A stretch of 64,000 nucleotides of DNA from NCBI GenBank assembly GCA_964351595.1, contig CAYGOT010000001.1, positions 62,001-126,000 of the forward strand. Direction: 5' to 3'. The position numbers and the translations under genes are program-made. Under the pieces are notes generated by a model. It saw only the letters and a program-made list of their open reading frames with translations, searched no databases and was not told the DNA's origin. Position 1 is the first letter of the stretch, and each line of letters starts with the position of its first letter. Source of the DNA: UBA6059 sp964351595 (GTDB taxonomy: Bacteria; Bacteroidota; Bacteroidia; Cytophagales; Cyclobacteriaceae). This document shows, piece by piece, positions 18,102 to 26,712 of the stretch.

Positions 18102-18645
18102 CGCCAATTAGCTCAGCTGTTTTGGCAAAGCCAAGGCCAATCAGGCTTCCAAGTATTGCGCCGACCAGCACATCCCCGGGGAAGTGCACACCCAGGTATA
18201 TCCTGCTATAAGCCACAATTCCCGCCCAAAGCACCAGCCAGAGGAAATGTCTGTTACCACGGAACAGCGTGACGAAGAAAAAAGCCAGCATGAATGTATT
18301 GGCCGCATGCCCCGATGCAAAGCCATATTTGCCTCCACATCCGTCGACTATGCGTATGCTATCCGTCAGGCTCGGGTCATGGCAAGGTCTGAGTCGTTCA
18401 AACCCGGGCTTCATGAGACTGCTGGTAAGCTGATCAGTCGCTGCGACAGCCAGAAGTGCTGCTACCAGGTAGATGATTCCCTTCTTCTTGAATGTCCGGA
18501 ACAACCAATAGATCAGAAAGAGATATAAGGGTGCCCAAACGAGCTTTGCACTAAAAAAGACCATTACCCTGTCCAGGATTGGATGATGAAGGCTGTTGAG
18601 CAGAACGAAGAGCTCATGGTCGATTCGGGAGAGCCATTCAATCAT
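18088..18645 (-). CDS. PAP2-family membrane phosphatase
   Basis: About 185 residues with five to six membrane helices and the three phosphatase motifs: KPGFERLRP (KxxxxxxRP), ASGHAANT (PSGH-like) and SRIYLGVHFPGD (SRxxxxxHxxxD). Members dephosphorylate undecaprenyl pyrophosphate or phosphatidic/lipid phosphates at the outer face of the inner membrane. I place the start at ATG 18645, which overlaps the hemF stop as ATGA; a start four codons upstream at 18657 is also open. Co-transcribed with hemF. Confidence 0.88.
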   Translation of the reverse strand: MIEWLSRIDHELFVLLNSLHHPILDRVMVFFSAKLVWAPLYLFLIYWLFRTFKKKGIIYLVAALLAVAATDQLTSSLMKPGFERLRPCHDPSLTDSIRIVDGCGGKYGFASGHAANTFMLAFFFVTLFRGNRHFLWLVLWAGIVAYSRIYLGVHFPGDVLVGAILGSLIGLGFAKTAELIGARVG

Positions 18646-19541
18646 TTGGAAACCCAATCAATTCCTTTAATCAATAATTCTTGTGTTGCCGCTTCTCTTG
18701 ATCCGGGTTGGGGCTGATAGTTGTACTCCCAGCCGGCGAGTGGCGGCAAACTCATAAGGATAGACTCGATGCGACCGTCCGTATCCAAGCCAAACTTCGT
18801 GCCTTTGTCCAGCACCAGGTTGAACTCGACATACCTGCCTCTTCTAATGTGTTGCCATTCTTGCTCTTTCTCACCAAAGGGGACATCATGATTTTTAGTC
18901 ATGAAATGGGTATAGACCGGAGCGAAGGTATTGCCTACATCCTGTACGAAGGCCCATAGGTCTTCTTTGGAATGCTGATCATCAGCCTTGAGGTGATCGA
19001 AGAAAATACCGCCTATGCCGCGCGTCTCGTTGCGATGCTTGATAAAGAAATAGTCATCTGCCCAAGGCTTGAACTTGCTGTAATACTCTGGATCATGCTT
19101 GTCACATGTCTTTTTGAGTGCCTTATGGAAGTAGGCAGCATCATCACTATCTACATAATGTGGGGTGAGATCAATACCACCACCAAACCAATAGACCCCA
19201 TTGGTCATTTCGAAATACCTCACATTCATGTGAATGATTGGCACCATAGGATTTTTCGGATGGAGTACTATAGAGACACCTGTAGCATAGAAGTCCGCTT
19301 CTTCTAGCTTCAATGCTTTTAAGATGGCCTCTGGTGTTTTACCCCAGACCGCAGAGAAGTTTACGCCCCCCTTCTCAATAATTCGTCCCCCTCGAAGGAC
19401 TCTTGATCTTCCACCTCCGCCACCGGGTCGCTCCCAGGCATCCTCCTGAAAAGAGCCGGTACCGTCAGCATCTTCCAGACTCTTGCATATGCTGTCTTGA
19501 AGACCTTTGTACCATTCCGTTATTTCCTCTTTGTTAATCAT
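18642..19541 (-). CDS. hemF: Oxygen-dependent coproporphyrinogen III oxidase
   Basis: About 299 residues of the HemF family: GGGGGRSRVLRGGRIIEKGGVNFS, ATGVSIVLHPKNPMVP, HMNVRYFE, YWFGGGIDLTPHY, RGIGGIFFD and RGRYVEFNLVLDKGTKFGL are family blocks. It makes protoporphyrinogen IX in heme synthesis with molecular oxygen, which points to an aerobic lifestyle. ATG at 19541 gives MINKEE; a GTG five codons upstream (19556) is also in frame. The stop overlaps the PAP2 start. Confidence 0.95.
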   Translation of the reverse strand: MINKEEITEWYKGLQDSICKSLEDADGTGSFQEDAWERPGGGGGRSRVLRGGRIIEKGGVNFSAVWGKTPEAILKALKLEEADFYATGVSIVLHPKNPMVPIIHMNVRYFEMTNGVYWFGGGIDLTPHYVDSDDAAYFHKALKKTCDKHDPEYYSKFKPWADDYFFIKHRNETRGIGGIFFDHLKADDQHSKEDLWAFVQDVGNTFAPVYTHFMTKNHDVPFGEKEQEWQHIRRGRYVEFNLVLDKGTKFGLDTDGRIESILMSLPPLAGWEYNYQPQPGSREAATQELLIKGIDWVSK

Positions 19542-19575
19542 CTCTGCTGATTTCACTATCTATCATCACAACTTA

Positions 19576-21972
19576 TCAGAAAGGGTAACCAATACCAATA
19601 TTGATGATAAGATCTCTGATTTGCTGGTATTCTGTATTGTTGAAGTCTTTGTCCCATATAAATGTGCCACCATTTCTGGAAGGGTCATAAATCTTGAACG
19701 CCGTATCGAGCCTCAGAAGTAGGAACGAAAAATCAAATCGAACACCGTAACCCCCGCCTATGGCTATCTCACGATAGAACCTATCAAACTGGAATTGGGC
19801 ACCTGGTCGGGCTTCCTCGTATCTAATGGTCCAGACATTGCCCGCATCCAGGAAGATAGCGCCATTTACAAAACCAAAAAGCTTGTGACGGAACTCAATG
19901 CTGGATTCAATGATAATATCGCCAGGCTGCTCGAAATCATTGATCTGATTGCCATCTTCATCTGTTTGACTTGATGACCCTGGGCCAAGCCTTCGAGGAC
20001 GCCAGGCCCTGATACTATTGCTACCTCCCGCGAAAAAGAATTTCTCATAAGGTAGGGTTTCGTTATCGCCGTAGGCATAAGCAACACCCGTATTGATGCG
20101 GAACGCCATGGCACTATACTGAGAGGTAGGCCGGATTGCGCGATAGTCTGCGTTGAATTTCAACCATCTGTAGTACTCAAGATTGCCGCCAAACGGATTG
20201 TCGCCAATGATGTTCAGCAGGTTGCCGCCGGTTTCGGTAAACAGGCGAAGGTAAGAGGACTTGCGTATGATGTTGCCGTAGTTGTTGAAGTTGTAGACTA
20301 CCGCAAATGAGGAGCTGGATACAAATGAGGGCAGGAACGAGTTTTTTAGATTATTGCCACTCATTGCAAGGTCATTCAGCAATGAATCAAACTCACTACT
20401 CAACTCAGAATCGATGAAGCTGAAATCACCTGGCGTCAGGATGTATTTTTTACTGTCATTCTTCTGCCATGAATAATCTATCCTGGTAAAGACGTTGTTT
20501 CTTAGATATTCCGGTCTATCTGTAAAGTTGAGTCCTGCAGTGAGCTTGGTTTGAGGGTTGTTCTGACCGATTTTACTCTTGTAGTTACTACCTAACGGAA
20601 ACAGGAACTGAGGAAAGTTAAAAGCCAGATTAGCGCCATACTCGACGCTGGAGTAGACATTGTTTTGTTCGGTTGCTGAGGCGACTCCTTCGATACCAAA
20701 CTGTCCTGTCAGGGTCATGTTGTCCAAACCATTGAAGATATTGCGGACCTTGAGACTGGCGTTTACAAACGGACCCGGGAGTCCCTGACTAACGTTGACA
20801 CCTACTTCACTGGAGGTCTCAAACTTCTTGAGTGGACTGGTGAAGACATTAGCGATAAACTGGCCACCTGTAGTATCATATTTGATGTTAATGAACTTAT
20901 AAACGTCAAGGTTGGAGAGTTGACGCTGGGTCTCAAACGTACTCTCCTTGCTATAGAGTTGGTTCGGATAAAGGAATAGCCGCCAATCAATGATTTTCTT
21001 TGAATAGCGCTTTTTATAGTAGTTGTAGATCACCCCATTATACTCTTCTTTTTGTCTGGAGCGGGGTTGGTTGACAACATTGGCATCTGTGACAAAGAAG
21101 ACAGAGTCAAGGCTAAATATTTTGTGGGCTTCAGCATCAGCCGGATTCCGAATGATAGTATGGATGATGACGTTATTGTTGTCCAAACTGGATGAATCCA
21201 CCTCAAATGAAATATACTGCCGACTAAAATCATAGTAGCCGTTGTTGACCATCAACTCATTGAGTCGCTCACGCTCATCAGTCAGATCAACCTGATCATA
21301 GTTAGATCCCAGCTTCAGCTTACTATCCTTTAGGTTTGCCATCACTAGCGAATCGACCTTCTTATCAGGAACAGTGCGAAAAAGTGAATCGATGACATAG
21401 GGCTGTGACCGATCGATTGTATAGGTCACGGTTACTAGCCGGTTGTATACCTCAGCAGAATAATCGACCTGTGCATTGAAGTAGCCCTTGGAGTGCAAGT
21501 ATTTCTCGAACTGCTCAACAGTCAGCTCGGAGTTTGTACTGTCGAAGACCGCAGGCGGCTCACCCCAGCGCATAAATAGATTTCCCTCCTTTAATGCTCG
21601 ATCCTGCTTAGCGAGCTTTTTGTTCATCTTAGCGCGGTGCTTTAACGCCTTACGCTGATTGTCACCGGCTTGCGCGATTTTCTTTTGGAAGGCCGTATCA
21701 ATTTTGGCTTTCTTTTTTAAGTACTTCGACGAATCGTATGAGTTCTTACCTATTTGATAAATGTCAATATACGGCGACCATTGGATCAGTGGAAGTCTTC
21801 TGTTAGGTCGATCCTGGAAGTATGCATCAAGCTGCTCTTTATCCAGGCCCTTAGCACCTTTGAGCTTTTGCTTATATAGGAGTTTTTGATCTTCTTTGAG
21901 GTAGCTGGTGCCCAGGCAGCCTGTCAGGAACAGTGCTAGAATAGTTATATATAGTCGTGCTAGAAGCCTCAC
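19576..21972 (-). CDS. TamL-type BamA/TamA-family outer-membrane lipoprotein
   Basis: 798 residues. Signal with lipobox LTGC (Cys19), long basic helical stretch near 80-135, POTRA-like domains (about 140-330) and a C-terminal 16-strand-like barrel (about 400-798) with GGSNSIRAWRPRRLGPG and a final IGIGYPF ending in Phe. A BamA homologue with a lipid anchor fits TamL, the Bacteroidota form of TamA, thought to help outer-membrane protein or lipid traffic together with TamB. No tamB gene is visible nearby. The start is GTG, 18 bases from the divergent TrmH-like gene. GTGAGG start leaves little room, so promoters of both genes must overlap coding sequence. Confidence 0.9.
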   Translation of the reverse strand: MRLLARLYITILALFLTGCLGTSYLKEDQKLLYKQKLKGAKGLDKEQLDAYFQDRPNRRLPLIQWSPYIDIYQIGKNSYDSSKYLKKKAKIDTAFQKKIAQAGDNQRKALKHRAKMNKKLAKQDRALKEGNLFMRWGEPPAVFDSTNSELTVEQFEKYLHSKGYFNAQVDYSAEVYNRLVTVTYTIDRSQPYVIDSLFRTVPDKKVDSLVMANLKDSKLKLGSNYDQVDLTDERERLNELMVNNGYYDFSRQYISFEVDSSSLDNNNVIIHTIIRNPADAEAHKIFSLDSVFFVTDANVVNQPRSRQKEEYNGVIYNYYKKRYSKKIIDWRLFLYPNQLYSKESTFETQRQLSNLDVYKFINIKYDTTGGQFIANVFTSPLKKFETSSEVGVNVSQGLPGPFVNASLKVRNIFNGLDNMTLTGQFGIEGVASATEQNNVYSSVEYGANLAFNFPQFLFPLGSNYKSKIGQNNPQTKLTAGLNFTDRPEYLRNNVFTRIDYSWQKNDSKKYILTPGDFSFIDSELSSEFDSLLNDLAMSGNNLKNSFLPSFVSSSSFAVVYNFNNYGNIIRKSSYLRLFTETGGNLLNIIGDNPFGGNLEYYRWLKFNADYRAIRPTSQYSAMAFRINTGVAYAYGDNETLPYEKFFFAGGSNSIRAWRPRRLGPGSSSQTDEDGNQINDFEQPGDIIIESSIEFRHKLFGFVNGAIFLDAGNVWTIRYEEARPGAQFQFDRFYREIAIGGGYGVRFDFSFLLLRLDTAFKIYDPSRNGGTFIWDKDFNNTEYQQIRDLIINIGIGYPF

Positions 21973-21990
21973 CTAATCAATTGACCGCCC

Positions 21991-22728
21991 GTGATTTCGA
22001 GTAAAAAAGCAAAATTCATCAAATCATTACAATTAAAAAAATACCGAAAACAGGAGCGCGCATTTCTTGTAGAGGGTAAGGTGAGCGTGTTGGAGTTGCT
22101 CCATTCTGACCTCAGCATTCAAAGCCTCTATACTACAAAGGAATTTTATCAAACGCATATCAGGCAACAGTCAAATGCAATCGATGTGGAGCTTGTAGAT
22201 GAGCTAGACTTGACCAAAGTAGGCACTTTAAAGTCCAACAACGCCGCATTGGCAGTGGTCAGTATGCCCGACCATATGCAGTCCATTGACCTGACCCGGC
22301 CTGTATTAGTTCTTGACAACATCAACGATCCCGGCAATCTCGGCACCATCGTCAGGATTGCAGATTGGTATGGTATTCAGCAATTGATTTGCTCACCGGA
22401 TACCACCGACCAGTACAATCCTAAGTGCATCAGTGCCACCAAGGGCTCGTTTACCAGAGTGAGGGTGCATGAGCAGCCCCTACCGGAATTTTTAACTGAC
22501 TACCGACACCCTGTATTCGGTGCGTTACTAGAGGGTGAAGATGTTCACAACACTGGTTTCCAGGAGGCTTGTGCCATACTGATAGGCAATGAATCTCATG
22601 GCATTCAATCCGACTTGCTACCCTTCATCACCCACCCAGTCACCATTCCTAGATTTGGGGGTGCAGAGTCACTCAATGCTGCGATAGCTACCGCAATCAT
22701 CTGTGATGTCTATCGACAAAAAGTCTAA
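21991..22728 (+). CDS. TrmH/SpoU-family RNA 2'-O-methyltransferase
   Basis: 245 residues. N-terminal substrate-binding domain (1-85; KKYRKQERAFLVEG) and C-terminal SPOUT knot (about 100-245) with the three motifs LVLDNINDPGNLGTIVRIADW, AILIGNESHGI and TIPRFGGAESLNAAIATAI. It methylates ribose in rRNA or tRNA with SAM; target not deducible. The start is GTG (21991), and the gene lies divergent from tamL, a pairing often seen in this phylum. The stop overlaps the YhhQ-type gene tail by four bases. Confidence 0.92.
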   Translation: MISSKKAKFIKSLQLKKYRKQERAFLVEGKVSVLELLHSDLSIQSLYTTKEFYQTHIRQQSNAIDVELVDELDLTKVGTLKSNNAALAVVSMPDHMQSIDLTRPVLVLDNINDPGNLGTIVRIADWYGIQQLICSPDTTDQYNPKCISATKGSFTRVRVHEQPLPEFLTDYRHPVFGALLEGEDVHNTGFQEACAILIGNESHGIQSDLLPFITHPVTIPRFGGAESLNAAIATAIICDVYRQKV

Positions 22729-23534
22729 AAGAACCCCTCGCTACCCTCAGCCGCTTCTCGGGTCATTTGTTGCGATAGCTCCTTACCTAAGTAGCGGTCG
22801 ATCAGATAGTGCGCCAGGTAGAGTAGGGGAGTAAGCAAGATGGCCACCGAGAATTTGTAGATGTAATTGATCAAACCCACTGAGGTGACTTGCGCGATAC
22901 TCCACTGAGCCCCTTCGGGCGCGAGTATATAAAAAGCAATCCCAAGTACGACAAAGCTGTCTATGAATTGAGATACCAGGGTAGATCCAGTGGCTCTCAA
23001 CCAGATCATCTTGTCACCTGTGATCCTTTTGAGTTTCTGGAAGACATACACATCCAATAGCTGTCCGATCAGAAAGGCAGTCAATGAACCAACAATGATG
23101 CCTAATCCCTGCCTGAAAATGGTCTTGAATGCATAGTTGATGTTGAAGGCATTTCCGGTAGGGTCAGTATTGTTCACCTCTATCCAGAATTGGGCAGGCT
23201 GAAGCAGCGTGACGACATAGATGACCACAAAAGAGTAGGCAATCAAACCAGCGGTGATAAAGCTGATCTTACGCACGCCTTTCTTCCCATAGTATTCATT
23301 AATGATGTCGGTAGTGATAAAGACCACCGGCCAAATCACAGCTCCTGCTGTGAGGTTGAAGTCGAGTATGAAACCCTCGAGCAGGTTAATATTGGCAGGT
23401 GCCAGTCCCAATGTAGCTTCACCGGAAAATATCTTCACGCCTATGATCTCAGCGACGATGGCGTTCGTCAGGAATATTCCCGATAGGATAATAAAAAGGT
23501 GAACCTTCTTCTTCTGATTTTCGGCCTCTGACAT
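22725..23534 (-). CDS. Queuosine precursor transporter (YhhQ/QueT-like)
   Basis: Starting from ATG 23534 (MSEAENQKKK) the protein is about 269 residues with six to seven membrane helices. Blocks VVFITTDIINEYYGKKGVRK and STLVSQFIDSFVVLGIAFY are the VUT_1/YhhQ signature. The family imports queuosine precursors such as preQ0/preQ1. The alternative TTG at 23546 overlaps the rnz stop. The ATG lies one base after that stop, so rnz and this gene are one transcript. preQ specificity is family inference. Confidence 0.88.
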   Translation of the reverse strand: MSEAENQKKKVHLFIILSGIFLTNAIVAEIIGVKIFSGEATLGLAPANINLLEGFILDFNLTAGAVIWPVVFITTDIINEYYGKKGVRKISFITAGLIAYSFVVIYVVTLLQPAQFWIEVNNTDPTGNAFNINYAFKTIFRQGLGIIVGSLTAFLIGQLLDVYVFQKLKRITGDKMIWLRATGSTLVSQFIDSFVVLGIAFYILAPEGAQWSIAQVTSVGLINYIYKFSVAILLTPLLYLAHYLIDRYLGKELSQQMTREAAEGSEGFF

Positions 23535-23535
23535 A

Positions 23536-24453
23536 CTAAGTGTCAATTATAAAGGTTTCGCCCTCGATTGCCAATCGGGATGGTTCGAAAACCATCTTCG
23601 CCTCAAGCAAAATCGGTGTTAGGTCTTTGTATCGATTAGAAAAATGCCCCAGAATCAACTGGTCAACCCCGGCCTTACGGGCGATTTGTGCTGCCTGCTC
23701 GGCAGTGGAGTGAAATGTGTCCTGAGCGCGATCTTCAAATTCCTTAGTGAAAGTTGACTCATGATAGAGCAGGTTGACACCTGTGATATACTCAAGTATA
23801 GACTCGTCATATTTGGTGTCAGAGCAATAGGCATAGCTGTATGAGCGCCTGGGAGGCAGTGTGTACAAGTCATTGCTGTACCTGACATTACCTTCATCGT
23901 CCAGCACATCTTTGCCATCCTTTAGTGTATTGATATGCACCGGCGGGATTTCTTCCTGCAAGGCTGCCTTATTCATTCTTCTCCTCTTGGGCTTCTCTTG
24001 AAACAAGAAACCAGAGCAGGGAATCCTGTGATCGAGGGGGAAAGTACGAACCGTTAGGTACTGATTTTCAAAAATCACCTCAGAAGCGCCCGGGGTTATT
24101 TCATGAAAATCCAGATTGAAGTTGAGGGCAGTCTCCGAATAGCGCAGTTGCAGACTGATGATTTCGGATAGTCCGGGTGGGCCATAGAGTTGGAGGCTCG
24201 TCGCTCTACCGTACAAATGCATCGTGGACAAGAGGCCCATGAGCCCATAGTAGTGATCTCCGTGCAGATGGCTGATCATGATATGGTTGATCTTGTTGAT
24301 CCTTACACCATATTTCTTGGCCTGCATTTGAGTGCCTTCACCACAATCAACCAAAAAGGTCTGGTTCTGAACTCTTACAACCTGAGAAGATTGATTGCGG
24401 TGATGGGCTGGTGCCGCAGCATTGGAGCCCAGTATCTTTACCTCTAGCGACAA
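23536..24453 (-). CDS. rnz: Ribonuclease Z
   Basis: 305 residues, metallo-beta-lactamase fold of the short RNase Z type. Metal site HLHGDHYYGLMG, then LFQEKPKRRRMN exosite-like region, SDTKYDESI, LLYHESTF and LGHFSNRY. It cuts the 3' trailer of tRNA precursors, relevant where CCA is not encoded. The frame opens with TTG (24453) giving MSLEVKILGSNAA, in line with family N termini; no ATG is available. It follows the STAS gene by 12 bases. Confidence 0.94.
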   Translation of the reverse strand: MSLEVKILGSNAAAPAHHRNQSSQVVRVQNQTFLVDCGEGTQMQAKKYGVRINKINHIMISHLHGDHYYGLMGLLSTMHLYGRATSLQLYGPPGLSEIISLQLRYSETALNFNLDFHEITPGASEVIFENQYLTVRTFPLDHRIPCSGFLFQEKPKRRRMNKAALQEEIPPVHINTLKDGKDVLDDEGNVRYSNDLYTLPPRRSYSYAYCSDTKYDESILEYITGVNLLYHESTFTKEFEDRAQDTFHSTAEQAAQIARKAGVDQLILGHFSNRYKDLTPILLEAKMVFEPSRLAIEGETFIIDT

Positions 24454-24465
24454 GTAGAGCCGACT

Positions 24466-24849
24466 TTAGTCTTCCGACTCTTCGCTGGTCAGGCCACTTT
24501 CGATCTCATGCATAAAGATCGCATCGACCGCTTCTTCTGCTGTGGGCAGTATGTTCAATACCTTGTCAAGCTGAGAGATACTGATCAGCTTCATCACGTG
24601 CTCGCCTACTTTGCAAAGTACAAGGATCCCACCACTTTCGGTGAAAATACGGTTGCCTACAAGTAATGCACTGAGGCCGGATGAATCCATGTACTTGACA
24701 TCCGACAGGTCGAGGATGACATTTTTGACACCTTCAGCCTGCATGGTCACAAACTCTGACTTAAAAACCGGAGCTATAGTCGAATCTATTTTTTCCTCGT
24801 TGGGCTTGAATTTGCAGTATTGCTCGTGCTTATCTAATGTATATTTCAT
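24466..24849 (-). CDS. STAS-domain anti-sigma-factor antagonist-like protein
   Basis: 127 residues: STAS fold over about 10-110 with VILDLSDVKYMDSSGLSALLVG, in which the Ser pair of DSSG is the usual phosphorylation site of SpoIIAA-like antagonists, and an acidic tail (GLTSEESED). Such proteins act in partner-switching control; no anti-sigma kinase is seen here. It is first of a likely transcript STAS-rnz-YhhQ. On the minus strand TACTTTCG (24890-24883) is one base off the TAnnTTTG -7 consensus and could be its promoter. Confidence 0.87.
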   Translation of the reverse strand: MKYTLDKHEQYCKFKPNEEKIDSTIAPVFKSEFVTMQAEGVKNVILDLSDVKYMDSSGLSALLVGNRIFTESGGILVLCKVGEHVMKLISISQLDKVLNILPTAEEAVDAIFMHEIESGLTSEESED

Positions 24850-24929
24850 CTGTATCAGTTTTCTATGGTTGGGTTCTTATTTCGAAAGTATCACAGGGTT
24901 AACGGTAAAAGGTTGACCCTGTTCCATTC

Positions 24930-25865
24930 TTACAGCACTTTTTCTACGTTCATTCTGATTCTTTCTGCCTTCTTATCAGAATCGTCCTTAATGAAGGGCT
25001 CACCGGTTATTTTTTCGTACAGCTCAATATAGCGATTTGATATATCCTGAACTACCTCAGGTGTCATCTCCGGTATCTGCTGACCCTCCTTACCCTGAAA
25101 TCCACGCTCTATGAGCCACTGACGCACAAACTCTTTTGATAACTGGTGCTGTGGGGATCCGGCCGCCTGCAATTCCTCGTAGGTATCGGCGTAGAAATAC
25201 CTGGAAGAATCGGGCGTATGGATTTCATCAATCAGCTTAATCTCGCCCAGGCATTTTCCAAACTCGTATTTGGTATCCACCAATATCAGACCTTTTGATT
25301 GCGCATACTCAGTTCCTCTCTGAAACAGCGACTGGGTGTAGCGCTCAAGTTGCGTGTAGTCTTCCTCTGACACTAGCCCTTGTGCGATGATCTCCTCACG
25401 TGATATATCTTCATCATGCCCTTCGCTGGCTTTTGTCGTTGGGGTGATGATGGGAGACGGTAGTTTATCATTTTCTGTTAACCCTTCCGGTAGGGGCACA
25501 CCGCAGAGTACGCGCTTACCATCCCGATACTCCCTCCATGCGTGACCGGCCAGGTAGCCACGGATCACCATCTCTACCGGGAATGGCTCACATTTAAGGC
25601 CTACAGTCACATTGGGATCAGGCACTTCCAGCACCCAGTTGGGTACGATATCCTTGGTGAGGTCTAAAAACTTCGCAGCGATCTGATTGAGCACCTGTCC
25701 TTTGTAGGGGATGGCTTCCGGTAGGATCACATCAAAGGCGCTGATCCGGTCAGAGGCGACCATCACGAGCTTGTCTTTCAAAGAGTAGACATCTCTAACC
25801 TTACCAGAATATTTACTCTGCTGGCCTTGAAACTCGAAATCGGTGGATTTGATAGCGTCTGACAT
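24930..25865 (-). CDS. purC: Phosphoribosylaminoimidazole-succinocarboxamide synthase
   Basis: 311 residues, the longer SAICAR synthetase form. KYSGKVRDVYSL, VASDRISAFDVILP, PFPVEMVIRGYLAGHAWREY, GLILVDTKYEFG and IHTPDSSRYFYAD are family blocks for ATP, CAIR and Mg binding. It condenses aspartate with CAIR in purine synthesis. It stands alone on the minus strand with 80 bases to the STAS gene and 43 bases to the barrel gene, with no obvious terminator. Confidence 0.95.
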   Translation of the reverse strand: MSDAIKSTDFEFQGQQSKYSGKVRDVYSLKDKLVMVASDRISAFDVILPEAIPYKGQVLNQIAAKFLDLTKDIVPNWVLEVPDPNVTVGLKCEPFPVEMVIRGYLAGHAWREYRDGKRVLCGVPLPEGLTENDKLPSPIITPTTKASEGHDEDISREEIIAQGLVSEEDYTQLERYTQSLFQRGTEYAQSKGLILVDTKYEFGKCLGEIKLIDEIHTPDSSRYFYADTYEELQAAGSPQHQLSKEFVRQWLIERGFQGKEGQQIPEMTPEVVQDISNRYIELYEKITGEPFIKDDSDKKAERIRMNVEKVL

Positions 25866-25908
25866 GGCAGCAAATTTAGGTGATGCCAGTGAAGGATGGA
25901 AATGGTTT

Positions 25909-26712
25909 TTAAATCCTAAGGCCGACGATTAATCCCAGATTCAGCACTCTATAGTTGATGGTTTCATCGCGGATTATAGGACGATTTCCAGGAGATCTAA
26001 GATCAACTGCATATTCAAAATTAGCGGTCATGAAGCTAAAATCCACACCAATAAAAAAGTTACCAAGAGGGTATTTGACCCCACTAATAACACTTAGTGC
26101 CATTGATGTTGGGTTCGAATGAGGAGCTATGTTGACATAGTCAGATCCTACTCCTGTAGTACCTTCCTTAGTACCGTAAACAATCCATGAATAAGATGGG
26201 TAGTCCAAGCTGGTGTATCCCAATCCAAGCTGAAAATCAATGAAAAACGAACCTAATGACTGAGTATATCCAATCCCACCGATTAGTCCTCTAAATCTGT
26301 AATTATCTTGTCTGAATTCAAGCCTTTGAGTAGGAAAAAAGCTAAAGGTATCGTAATAGAAATCTCTAACAGGATCAGTTTCAACATTATGTTGAGTGCT
26401 TATATAATCAACAAATCCATGAAAATTCCCACTTAGTTGACGCTTGATACTCATTGTATAGAGAAATCCTATTTCAGCAGAATTATTCATATTTTTATTG
26501 AAGCCTTCCCATTGATAATATCCTTCACCAAGTGCTTCCACCATAGATATTGTCTGATTTACATCCATTTTACTAAACTTGCCCACTGGCAAGGAAACAC
26601 CTGAAGTGAATTGAATTGACCAAGACTTGCCTTTAGTTTCCTGTGCCTGAGTGCCGTAAAAACTGAGCATCAAGGATAAAATGCCGATTAGAGATCGAAT
26701 GAACCTTTTCAT
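25909..26712 (-). CDS. Outer-membrane beta-barrel protein
   Basis: 267 residues. Signal peptide at 1-23 ending in GTQAQ. The rest is short amphipathic strands with Gly/aromatic girdle residues and ends GLIVGLRI, like small Bacteroidota porin-family barrels. Function unknown. Its ATG overlaps the stop of the type IX-sorted protein by one base (TAATG), so the two are made together; the barrel might support the export or anchoring of that protein (inference). Confidence 0.75.
   Translation of the reverse strand: MKRFIRSLIGILSLMLSFYGTQAQETKGKSWSIQFTSGVSLPVGKFSKMDVNQTISMVEALGEGYYQWEGFNKNMNNSAEIGFLYTMSIKRQLSGNFHGFVDYISTQHNVETDPVRDFYYDTFSFFPTQRLEFRQDNYRFRGLIGGIGYTQSLGSFFIDFQLGLGYTSLDYPSYSWIVYGTKEGTTGVGSDYVNIAPHSNPTSMALSVISGVKYPLGNFFIGVDFSFMTANFEYAVDLRSPGNRPIIRDETINYRVLNLGLIVGLRI

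Noticed and set aside
19576..21972. BamA itself
   Set aside because: The lipobox Cys19 and long basic segment before the POTRA-like region fit the lipidated TamL form better than BamA.
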